A stretch of DNA of 64,000 bases from positions 1 through 64,000 of the forward strand of contig NZ_URFY01000024.1 in assembly GCF_900547205.1 (NCBI RefSeq), written 5' to 3'. The notes beneath the pieces were generated by a model that ran no database searches, had not been told where the DNA came from, and worked only from the letters and a program-made list of their open reading frames with translations. Positions 37,392 through 44,192 of the stretch are shown here, piece after piece. Made by a program: the position numbers and the translations under genes. The stretch's first letter is position 1, and each line of letters starts with the position of its first letter. The stretch comes from an uncultured Bacteroides sp. Lineage in GTDB: Bacteria; Bacteroidota; Bacteroidia; Bacteroidales; Bacteroidaceae.

Positions 37392-37409
37392 ACTTGTCGC
37401 CAAACAAGT
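37392..37409. promoter_or_regulatory. Inverted repeat with CGCCAA loop, upstream of susC
   Basis: ACTTGT (37392-37397) and ACAAGT (37404-37409) flank CGCCAA. The same six-base centre recurs in the larger hairpin at 37425-37458, 41 bp away. Candidate protein-binding or RNA element of the susC control region. Confidence 0.5.
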
Positions 37410-37424
37410 CTGCTGTAGGTTTTT

Positions 37425-37458
37425 CATACGGAAAAATACGCCAATATTTTTCCGTATG
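37425..37458. promoter_or_regulatory. 14-bp-arm hairpin with CGCCAA loop between fecR and susC
   Basis: Arms CATACGGAAAAATA (37425-37438) and its exact reverse complement (37445-37458) flank CGCCAA. Read on the plus strand it is followed by a T-rich run (37459-37469), which would make an intrinsic terminator for antisense transcription; on the minus strand, the direction of fecR and susC, no T-run follows. The shared loop with the element at 37392 suggests a regulatory site. Confidence 0.6.
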
Positions 37459-37526
37459 TTTTTTGTTTTAAGGAGGAGGGTGTGTCATCATATGTATTGA
37501 GTATTAAGGGTTAAATATTGTGTGAA

Positions 37527-38549
37527 TTAATAAAGTTCGATTCGCGTCTTCTTTTCCATATCTTCATCTTTACCAGTTCTAAGTTCAAGGAACTTATATT
37601 GTATACCAGCTGCCAACCTGAAATGTTCGAGGATGAGCGGCAAATACTGGCTGTCGAACACTCCGGTGAAAGAACTATTATATAAGGTAGAATCTTTCAC
37701 AATGAACTCGGCATTGAAACGTTTACTCAATATTTTGAGTGCCTCATCCAATGAAGTATTCCTGAACACTACTTGCCCATCTTTCCATGCGGTATAAGTT
37801 CGCACATAAAGAGTTTCCGTCTTTGTTTCTTTTGTCTCAGGGTTGTATACAAATTCTTCATCAGGTTTAATGATGTGAGTCTGCTGTTTATTATCCTTCC
37901 CTAGGAAAGAGAGTCGGACGGAACCGGAAACCAAAGTCGTTCTCACCACACTATCCGTCTGATAGGCTTCCATATTAAACTCCGTACCCAGTACTTCGGT
38001 TTGTATTTGAAAAGGAGTTGTTACGATGAATCGTTTGCTCTTATCTTTATGTACTGCGAAATAGGCTTCTCCATTAAGCTCAACTTGACGTATCTCATTT
38101 TCAAACTTTACCGGATATTTCAAAGAAGAACCGGAGTTTAACCAGACCTTCGACCCGTCGGGCAAATTGGTAACAGCTACCATTCCCGGATTTGTTTTGA
38201 CTTCTACATATTCGGCGGGCGTGCTCTTCAACGTGAGATATAAAGTGGCAGCAAGTAAAGGTATCGCCAGACAGGCTGCTACACGTTGCCCCCAAATGAA
38301 CCATGAAACTTTCTTCGGTTGCTTATGCATTCTGACTTTTACTTTCTCGAAAGCTGCCGGAGCATCTACTTGCTTCATATAGTTTAAAGTATCTGCTGCA
38401 CGATAAAGCTGGTAAACGTCACGTGCCGTCTTTTCATTTTCTTCGGATAAATGAATCCACTCCTCCACTTCCTTTCGGTGTTCGGGAAAAAGCTCACCGC
38501 TAAAATAGCTGAGTAAAACCGACTCATTGATGTAATCTGAATTGTTCAT
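37527..38549 (-). CDS. FecR-family anti-sigma factor
   Basis: 340 residues from ATG 38549 (MNNSDYINESVLLSYFSGEL); the open frame reaches 38645 but that part overlaps the sigma-gene control region. N-terminal helical sigma-binding domain (~1-75), one membrane helix (~83-108, W-G-Q-R-V-A-A-C-L-A), periplasmic FecR beta domain (~115-230, with W-L-N-S-G-S-S-L-K-Y-P) and a C-terminal domain (DUF4974-like, ~265-335) that contacts the STN domain of the SusC partner. It inhibits the divergently encoded sigma factor until the transporter binds substrate. It is separated from susC by 178 bases, with two hairpins. Confidence 0.92.
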   Translation of the reverse strand: MNNSDYINESVLLSYFSGELFPEHRKEVEEWIHLSEENEKTARDVYQLYRAADTLNYMKQVDAPAAFEKVKVRMHKQPKKVSWFIWGQRVAACLAIPLLAATLYLTLKSTPAEYVEVKTNPGMVAVTNLPDGSKVWLNSGSSLKYPVKFENEIRQVELNGEAYFAVHKDKSKRFIVTTPFQIQTEVLGTEFNMEAYQTDSVVRTTLVSGSVRLSFLGKDNKQQTHIIKPDEEFVYNPETKETKTETLYVRTYTAWKDGQVVFRNTSLDEALKILSKRFNAEFIVKDSTLYNSSFTGVFDSQYLPLILEHFRLAAGIQYKFLELRTGKDEDMEKKTRIELY

Positions 38550-38627
38550 ATTTCCTGCTTTTATATATATGACTGGCGAGGGAGAAAATCTCCTAGTCGA
38601 AAAATGACTTTTTTTCAGAAATAATAG

Positions 38628-38635
38628 TATTTTTG
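38628..38635 (+). promoter_or_regulatory. Promoter -7 box for the ECF sigma gene
   Basis: TATTTTTG matches TAnnTTTG, 17 bases before ATG 38653; the leader would be about 10 bases. It is housekeeping-type, so basal sigma expression does not need the ECF factor itself. Confidence 0.55.
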
Positions 38636-38652
38636 CTGAAAACAAAACTGAT

Positions 38653-39240
38653 ATGTATAGCGACGCCTTAAATAGAATGACTGATGAAAGTCTCTTTTTA
38701 CAAGTTCAAGAAGGACGTGAAGATGCCTTTGAGGCGTTATTTCTTAAATATTATCCGGCTCTTTGTGCCTATGCGCATATGTTTGTGGAACCGGATGACG
38801 GACAAGAAATTGTTTCGGACGTGATGGTTTGGTTGTGGGAGAACAGAGAGATGTCTACATTCGATCTTTCAGTGAAGAGTTATTTGTTTAGAGCGGTCAA
38901 GAATCGGTGCCTGACACTTATCAGACATAACGAAGTGAGACAAAAAGTAGAGGAAACCATTTTCGATAATTTGCAGTCGCAATACGATGATCCGGATTTT
39001 TATATAGTAGATGAATTGACTAAGAAGATTGAAGAAGCACTGGGAAGTCTTCCTGAGAATGTGCGCGAAACATTCGAGATGAACCGATTCCAGAATCTTA
39101 CTTATAACGAAATAGCCGACCGTCTTGGCATATCTCCTAAAACGGTGGATTACCGGATTCAACAGGCATTAAAGTTATTGAGGATTAGTCTGAAAGATTA
39201 TCTCTCTTTGGTGCTTCCTATATTGATGAAAATGCAATGA
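38653..39240 (+). CDS. ECF RNA polymerase sigma-70 factor (Bacteroides FecI-like)
   Basis: 195 residues. Sigma region 2 (~22-90, F-E-A-L-F-L-K-Y-Y and V-W-L-W-E-N), short linker, and region 4 (~125-180, L-P-E-N-V-R-E-T-F-E-M-N-R...L-T-Y-N-E-I-A-D-R-L-G-I-S-P-K-T-V-D-Y-R) with the helix-turn-helix that reads the -35 element. No region 1.1 or 3, so it is an ECF factor. Divergent from its presumed FecR anti-sigma factor and controlling the SusC/SusD/phosphoesterase operon by inference. Confidence 0.93.
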   Translation: MYSDALNRMTDESLFLQVQEGREDAFEALFLKYYPALCAYAHMFVEPDDGQEIVSDVMVWLWENREMSTFDLSVKSYLFRAVKNRCLTLIRHNEVRQKVEETIFDNLQSQYDDPDFYIVDELTKKIEEALGSLPENVRETFEMNRFQNLTYNEIADRLGISPKTVDYRIQQALKLLRISLKDYLSLVLPILMKMQ

Positions 39241-39312
39241 AGTAATGTTGTCGTTGCCATACTTATTATCAGTAAATCATATTTCTGCCTATCATTCAAT
39301 AGATCAGTCTAT

Positions 39313-39570
39313 TACAATGAAGCTTCTTTTTTTTATACGAAGCAGTCATTTAGTCTGCTGATTTGGATTCATCAATCATGATTTTACTTCTACATACTAA
39401 CTCACACTGTGTGCAACAGCTGATTCACACAGTGTGCAATAGCTGTTGCATATAATGTGAGTTAGCTGTTGCACACAGGTGCAACAGTAAATTCCATAGA
39501 TAAAAGCACGACAGTGGCAATCGGATATACAAGGAGGTAACAATGTGTAAATAAAAGAAGCTTCATTGTA
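39313..39570. mobile_element. Possible 258-bp MITE-like element with 18-bp terminal inverted repeats
   Basis: TACAATGAAGCTTCTTTT (39313-39330) and its exact reverse complement (39553-39570) bound the segment; pairing continues for several bases inward after one mismatch. Both ends finish in TA, compatible with a TA-type target duplication. There is no coding capacity. An alternative is a simple long-range RNA stem or an invertible segment, although no promoter was found inside. Confidence 0.45.
39412..39487. repeat. Degenerate ~23-bp repeats
   Basis: Units at 39412 (23 bp), 39435 (23 bp) and 39458 (22 bp) plus a partial unit at 39480; each begins TGCAAYAGCTG or TGAGTTAGCTG and includes CACACAGTG or TATAATG. 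They lie inside the inverted-repeat-bounded segment. Confidence 0.65.
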
Positions 39571-39678
39571 TTCATTTGTATATTAGGCGATTATGAGAGA
39601 ATATGACGATGATAAAATTTAGTTTGCCATTACTATTCCGTACCATTATTAATACCTTTCACCAAAAACTACTAATGC

Positions 39679-40851
39679 TTAATCATAAATCAGTTCGAAA
39701 TCAGTAAAGATAGGAAGATGGTCGCTAAATCCTCCCTGATATCTCATCCCTTTATAAGTACGGAAAGGTTCTTTATCACCGTATTTCTCATCATCGATGA
39801 GTAGAAATGAAGATTGAAAGACGTTTGCTTTTTCTTCATTGGTGAAGAAGTTCTTGGTGGCATCGAGCAAAGTGCCAGACACAATGAGATGGTCGAGCAG
39901 CCCCCATTCTCCGCGATATTTGTAAGAGCCGAAGTCTCTAGACTTAGCTTTACGCGCTAGTAAATGATAGAGCTTTAAAGGAGAAACCTCCGAAGTAGCT
40001 GGTGGCGCTTCCGCTTCCAGTATCTTTTTAATCGACTTATTAGTTGGATAATCGTTGAAGTCTCCCATAATAATGAGCTGTGGATGAAAGCGGACTTTCA
40101 ATAAACTGTCAGCTTCGGCACGTAGCTTTTGGGCGGCGAAGAGACGATACGGTTCAGACTCTTTCGCTCCGCCGGAACGGGAGGGAAGGTGGCAGACAAA
40201 CACATCCAGCGTATCACCGGTCAGAAGCAGACCGCTGACGTGTAGCAAGTCTCTCGTGGGGCGATGCTGCTTAAACGAAGGAATAGAGATGGAACGATAG
40301 GAGAGAAGTTTGAATAAATCGCGCTGATAGAGCAATGCTACATCGATACCTCTTTGGTCGGGAGAACTGGTCATGACATAACGGTAGTCGAGGTTTTTCA
40401 ACGGAGAACGGCGTGTAAGGTCGCGGAGCACCGTATCGTTTTCTACTTCGCAAAGCCCTACTAGGGCAGGAGGATTCCATTCGCCAACGGCAACGATGAC
40501 ACGGGCAATATCGTCCAATTTCTTTTTATATCTGGTGTAATTCCAATGACGGAGAGCTTCCGGCAGAAATTCTTCGTCGTTCTTCAACGAGTCATGATGA
40601 GTATCGAACAGGTTCTCCACATTCCAACTCATTACCCGAAAAGGAACCCTGTCTTCGGAATGATTATCTTGCCTTATCGGATAATCATGTTTGTTACTAA
40701 GATTTTGTCCGCTAATAGAAGATGAGGAAAAGAAACCCGCTCCAAATAAGCAGATAAGAAAAGAGATTATGGTCACAGATTCTCTTTTCTTGCTGCGACC
40801 ATAATCTACTTTATATTTACTTTTCAAACTATTACGCTTTGGCTGGTACAT
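39679..40851 (-). CDS. Endonuclease/exonuclease/phosphatase-family protein
   Basis: 390 residues. A basic N-terminus (~1-27) precedes one hydrophobic segment (~28-50) that could be a signal or membrane anchor. EEP motifs: V-M-S-W-N-V-E-N-L-F-D, G-L-C-E-V-E-N-D (metal Glu), R-G-I-D-V-A-L-L-Y, F-V-C-H-L-P-S-R, I-M-G-D-F-N-D-Y, and F-S-D-H-L-P near the end. The start overlaps the pepD stop by 20 bases, so the two are co-transcribed. Related Bacteroides proteins are annotated as extracellular nuclease or endonuclease; substrate unknown. It is more similar in layout to DNase-like EEPs than the one at 31351. Confidence 0.85.
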   Translation of the reverse strand: MYQPKRNSLKSKYKVDYGRSKKRESVTIISFLICLFGAGFFSSSSISGQNLSNKHDYPIRQDNHSEDRVPFRVMSWNVENLFDTHHDSLKNDEEFLPEALRHWNYTRYKKKLDDIARVIVAVGEWNPPALVGLCEVENDTVLRDLTRRSPLKNLDYRYVMTSSPDQRGIDVALLYQRDLFKLLSYRSISIPSFKQHRPTRDLLHVSGLLLTGDTLDVFVCHLPSRSGGAKESEPYRLFAAQKLRAEADSLLKVRFHPQLIIMGDFNDYPTNKSIKKILEAEAPPATSEVSPLKLYHLLARKAKSRDFGSYKYRGEWGLLDHLIVSGTLLDATKNFFTNEEKANVFQSSFLLIDDEKYGDKEPFRTYKGMRYQGGFSDHLPIFTDFELIYD

Positions 40852-42292
40852 TAGCCAGTATATCCAACAAATGTTTCCAGAATTTCTCTACGGAAGGGAT
40901 ATGCATTCTTTCGTCGGGAGAGTGCACGCCGGTAAGTGTCGGCCCGAAAGAAATCATGTCGAGCGTAGGATACTTGTCGAGGAACAGACCGCATTCCAGT
41001 CCTGCGTGGATAGCTTTCACTTTGGCGTCTACACCAAATAAACGTTTGTAAGATTCGGCAGCTACTTCGAGGATAGCCGAGTGCGGATTTGGTTTCCATC
41101 CCGGATAACCATCTCCAAAGGTTACATTGGCACCCGCCAATTGGAAAACGGAACGAACCGTATTCGCCATATCATCGCGTGAAGACAAGATGGAACTGCG
41201 TTGGCTGGTTTCGATGCGGATTACATTGTTGGGCTTCATCTTGACGGAAGCAAGGTTGGTCGACGTTTCCACCAGTCCGGGGATATCCTGACTCATGGCA
41301 TATACACCGTGAGGAGCAGCATACAATGCTTTCAGCAAACGGGCAGTCGTATCTTGGTCGATAGCAGTCTTGCGGGTAGTTTCCGATTTAAGAATCAGTT
41401 TCAAATCCGGTTCGGTGACGGATAGCTCATTTTCTACTTTGCTGGTGAAGATATTCAGTTCCGTGCGGACATCGTGTTTTGCATCTTCGGGAACGGCGCA
41501 GATGGCATACGCTTCGCGGGGGATGGCGTTGCGCAGATTACCGCCATTGATTTCGCAAAGATACAGGTCTTGTCTGGTAGCCATGCGGGTGAGGAAACGG
41601 TTCAATATCTTGTTGGCATTGCCACGTCCCAAATGGATATCACCACCGGAATGCCCACCTTTCAATCCTTTTACTTCTACTTTGAAGAAGAAATATCCGG
41701 CGGGAACTTCTACCTCTTTATAGGTAAACTCTGCTACGGAATCGATGCCGCCTGCGCAACCGATATAGAGTTCTCCTTCGTCTTCCGAGTCGAGATTTAA
41801 AAGGATGTCGCCGTTCATGAAACCTTCTTTCAGGGCAAAAGCTCCGGTCAGTCCGGTTTCTTCGTCTACGGTGAAGAGACATTCCAAGGGTCCGTGCTCT
41901 ATGCTGTCGTCAGCGAGGATTGCCAGTTCGGTAGCTACGCCGATGCCGTTGTCTGCTCCGAGCGTTGTGCCTTTGGCTTTCAGCCATTCTCCGTCTATTT
42001 CAGTTTCGATGGGGTCGGTGAGGAAGTCATGCTGAACGTCGTTGTTCTTTTCGCAAACCATGTCAATGTGAGATTGCAAAACGACGGTCTGAAGGTTTTC
42101 TTTTCCCGGAGTAGCGGGCTTTTTAATGAGTACGTTACCAGCCTCGTCTACTTTGGTTTCAAGATTATGATTTGCTCCGAATGCCTTGAGGTAGGCAATC
42201 ATTTTCTCTTCCTTCTTCGAAGGGCGCGGCACTTGGCATATTTCATCGAAATACTTGAATACGCCAGCCGACTTTAAGTCTTTTTTTTCCAT
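40832..42292 (-). CDS. pepD: Aminoacyl-histidine dipeptidase (peptidase D, M20 family)
   Basis: 486 residues, the usual length of PepD. Metal-binding motifs: L-Q-S-H-I-D-M-V-C-E, T-L-G-A-D-N-G-I-G (bridging Asp), V-D-E-E-T-G-L-T-G (Glu-Glu base and metal), L-D-S-E-D-E-G, and a C-terminal metal His in S-F-G-P-T-L-T-G-V-H-S-P-D-E. A lid/dimerisation domain (~190-400) interrupts the catalytic domain. It hydrolyses Xaa-His dipeptides and other unsubstituted dipeptides in the cytoplasm. Leads a two-gene operon with the overlapping EEP gene. Confidence 0.94.
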   Translation of the reverse strand: MEKKDLKSAGVFKYFDEICQVPRPSKKEEKMIAYLKAFGANHNLETKVDEAGNVLIKKPATPGKENLQTVVLQSHIDMVCEKNNDVQHDFLTDPIETEIDGEWLKAKGTTLGADNGIGVATELAILADDSIEHGPLECLFTVDEETGLTGAFALKEGFMNGDILLNLDSEDEGELYIGCAGGIDSVAEFTYKEVEVPAGYFFFKVEVKGLKGGHSGGDIHLGRGNANKILNRFLTRMATRQDLYLCEINGGNLRNAIPREAYAICAVPEDAKHDVRTELNIFTSKVENELSVTEPDLKLILKSETTRKTAIDQDTTARLLKALYAAPHGVYAMSQDIPGLVETSTNLASVKMKPNNVIRIETSQRSSILSSRDDMANTVRSVFQLAGANVTFGDGYPGWKPNPHSAILEVAAESYKRLFGVDAKVKAIHAGLECGLFLDKYPTLDMISFGPTLTGVHSPDERMHIPSVEKFWKHLLDILANVPAKA

Positions 42293-42398
42293 GCTATTTT
42301 TCTTTTATAATAAGGAATAGGAGTGCTAATCTGGCTACTTCTATTGCTAAATATGGTTAATTTGATTGACTTATCTGAACTCATATCTCATTAAAGCC

Positions 42399-42406
42399 TA
42401 TCTTTG
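42399..42406 (+). promoter_or_regulatory. Promoter -7 box for the 42427 membrane protein
   Basis: TATCTTTG 21 bases before ATG 42427, an exact TAnnTTTG match. Confidence 0.6.
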
Positions 42407-42426
42407 CACTCACAAAATTAATAGAA

Positions 42427-42660
42427 ATGCTTGAGACTATACTTATAACTTTGTTAATAGTTGCTATTTCACTGGTATTATTAGGAGTGAAAGTATTCTT
42501 TACGAAGAATGGGAAGTTCCCGAATGGTCATGTAAGTGGAAATAAAACCTTGCGTGAAAAAGGGATTGGCTGTGCGCAGTCTCAGGACCGCGAAGCGCAG
42601 AAGAAACCACGCTTTTCTATTGATGAATTGGAAAAAGCCTTGAACGATAGTATGAATTAA
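42427..42660 (+). CDS. Small single-pass membrane protein, unknown function
   Basis: 77 residues: one membrane helix (~3-25, TILITLLIVAISLVLLG) and a polar cytoplasmic tail with a Cys (C49) and basic stretch. No family name known to me, though the promoter box and start context are good and it precedes an OmpH-like gene by 27 bases. The tail ends in an amphipathic D-E-L-E-K-A-L. The adjoining OmpH-like lipoprotein suggests an envelope role. Confidence 0.7.
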   Translation: MLETILITLLIVAISLVLLGVKVFFTKNGKFPNGHVSGNKTLREKGIGCAQSQDREAQKKPRFSIDELEKALNDSMN

Positions 42661-42687
42661 ATTAATTAAAAACAATACTTATTTATT

Positions 42688-43290
42688 ATGAATAGAATGA
42701 ACTACCTCACGAACGGTTTGGCTGCTCTTGCATTTATCGTTTTATTTTCTCAATGTGCCGGCAAAGCTGAGAATCAAACTGCGACTACCCCGGAACAAGC
42801 TACTGCCGAACTGTCGGGAATGAAGATTGCTTATGTTGAAATCGATTCACTACTGGCTCAATATAATTTCTGCATTGACCTCAATGAGGCGATGGTAAAG
42901 AAGAGCGAAAATGTTCGTATGACATTGAATCAGAAGATGACTACTTTGAACAAGGAAAAGCAAGACTTCCAGAAGAAATATGAGAACAATGCTTTCTTGT
43001 CACCGGAAAGAGCTCAGCAGGAATACAACCGTTTGGCTAAGATGGAACAAGACTTGCAGGAGTTGAGCAACAAACTTCAGAACGGTTTGATGGAAGAGAA
43101 CAACAAGAACAGCTTGCAGTTCCGCGATTCAATCAATGCTTTTCTGAAAGAGTTTAATAAGACTCGCGGATATAGCTTGATTTTCAGCAACACAGGTTTT
43201 GATAATCTGCTTTATGCTGACCAAGCATTTAATATCACGAAAGAAATTGTAGACGGGCTGAATGCCAGATATTCACCTGTGAAGAAATAA
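42688..43290 (+). CDS. OmpH/Skp-like lipoprotein
   Basis: 200 residues with lipobox F-S-Q-C (C24). The mature part is a long coiled coil (~70-150, K-S-E-N-V-R-M-T-L-N-Q-K...) flanked by short beta segments, as in Skp/OmpH periplasmic chaperones that hold outer-membrane proteins; the C-terminal I-F-S-N-T-G-F-D block is common in the family. Unlike classical Skp it is lipidated, as in several Bacteroidetes paralogues. A strong hairpin terminator at 43367 follows. Probably co-transcribed with the small membrane protein upstream. Confidence 0.85.
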   Translation: MNRMNYLTNGLAALAFIVLFSQCAGKAENQTATTPEQATAELSGMKIAYVEIDSLLAQYNFCIDLNEAMVKKSENVRMTLNQKMTTLNKEKQDFQKKYENNAFLSPERAQQEYNRLAKMEQDLQELSNKLQNGLMEENNKNSLQFRDSINAFLKEFNKTRGYSLIFSNTGFDNLLYADQAFNITKEIVDGLNARYSPVKK

Positions 43291-43366
43291 AATTCCATTT
43301 TAATTTATTAAATGTAATATTATCCCTATTGGGAGATTTTTTTTTTACTAATGATTTTAACGTTTT

Positions 43367-43406
43367 ACCTGTTCATTACTGTGAAGTAATGAACAGGTTT
43401 TTTTTA
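43367..43406 (+). terminator. Strong intrinsic terminator of the OmpH-like gene
   Basis: Arms 43367-43380 and 43385-43398 (14 bp) are exact reverse complements around the loop GTGA, followed by a long T-run. Confidence 0.92.
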
Positions 43407-43745
43407 TTGCTTTTCTTTTTCTTCTTCCTGCGGGATGCGGAAAGCTGTATAAAGTTCGATTACGGCAGCTATGGTGAGACAAGCAATCCATTCATTGCCT
43501 CGTGTGGTGAACATGAATGCTCCGGGCAGGATAAGTGCCAATGCTCCAAATATTTGCTGGATGCGCAGACGTTTCAGTATTTTGCTTTTTCCTTTTACGG
43601 GTGTGTTTACTTGTGCCAATGCGATAAATCCGGCTCCGATGGTATATATATAAGGAGCATACATCCATCCGGTGATAAATACAGCAGCTCCGGTGAGGGC
43701 CATAATGGCGCCAACAACGAAAAGGGCGGGTACTAATTGCTTCAT
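43404..43745 (-). CDS. Small multi-pass membrane protein, unknown function
   Basis: 113 residues with about four hydrophobic segments (5-27, 30-48, 66-82, 85-103) and a charged tail (PQEEEKEKQ). No family recognised. It starts 3 bases after the stop of the DivIC/FtsB-like gene, so they form one operon transcribed leftward. Its position next to a divisome protein is suggestive only. Confidence 0.75.
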   Translation of the reverse strand: MKQLVPALFVVGAIMALTGAAVFITGWMYAPYIYTIGAGFIALAQVNTPVKGKSKILKRLRIQQIFGALALILPGAFMFTTRGNEWIACLTIAAVIELYTAFRIPQEEEKEKQ

Positions 43746-43748
43746 TCT

Positions 43749-44045
43749 TTAATCTTCAAAAACATAAATATCTTCGTTAGGCTTCTTCATCAGGTATTTC
43801 TCACGTGCAATCTGCTCGATAGCATCCGGGTTGGTGTTCAACTCATTGAGACGTTTGGTGTTCTCTTCATAATCGGCCCGATACTTGTCAATCTCTTCCT
43901 TCAACTGGCTGATTTCCCGCTCATATCCGAAACGGCGGAGTAGGCTGTTTTCATCCAGAAAGCCAATGATAACAGCAAATGCGACGACTGTAATAAGATA
44001 CTTCCGTCGGCATATAAAGTCCCAAATGCTTATAAGTTTACCCAT
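43749..44045 (-). CDS. DivIC/FtsB-like septum formation protein
   Basis: 98 residues. One membrane helix (~14-32), then a coiled coil (~38-68, R-E-I-S-Q-L-K-E-E-I-D-K) and a short conserved C-terminal block A-R-E-K-Y-L-M-K-K-P-N-E-D-I, the hallmark of FtsB/DivIC proteins. These form the FtsQ-FtsL-FtsB type complex that activates septal peptidoglycan synthesis. Length fits the family (about 90-110). TATCTTTG lies 22 bases before the start. Confidence 0.88.
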   Translation of the reverse strand: MGKLISIWDFICRRKYLITVVAFAVIIGFLDENSLLRRFGYEREISQLKEEIDKYRADYEENTKRLNELNTNPDAIEQIAREKYLMKKPNEDIYVFED

Positions 44046-44066
44046 AATTCATCCTTTTAATATCCG

Positions 44067-44074
44067 CAAAGATA
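44067..44074 (-). promoter_or_regulatory. Promoter -7 box for the DivIC/FtsB-like operon
   Basis: TATCTTTG on the minus strand, 22 bases before ATG 44045. Confidence 0.6.
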
Positions 44075-44152
44075 AAACTAATAACTCAAAAACTTATCGC
44101 TTCGGCTTTAAAACTTCTCTCTCTATCCTTTATTACTTATCAGTTTTTTATG

Positions 44153-44160
44153 TACATTTG
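44153..44160 (+). promoter_or_regulatory. Promoter -7 box for dnaX
   Basis: TACATTTG, 33 bases before ATG 44193, fits TAnnTTTG; divergent from the DivIC-like promoter. Confidence 0.6.
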
Positions 44161-44192
44161 CACAAAAAGCAAAAATAGAGAGAATCCCAGAT

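Larger units (their letters stand above)
39241..39678. other. 438-base intergenic region holding a MITE-like element
   Basis: Between the sigma gene and an EEP-family gene. It contains an inverted-repeat-bounded segment (39313-39570) with an internal island of ~23-bp repeats. No open frame of note and no TAnnTTTG promoter pattern was seen inside. Confidence 0.5.

Noticed and set aside
39313..39570. Phase-variable invertible promoter
   Set aside because: No TAnnTTTG promoter pattern was found inside the inverted repeats and the flanking sigma gene has its own promoter on the far side; kept only as a lesser alternative to MITE-like.
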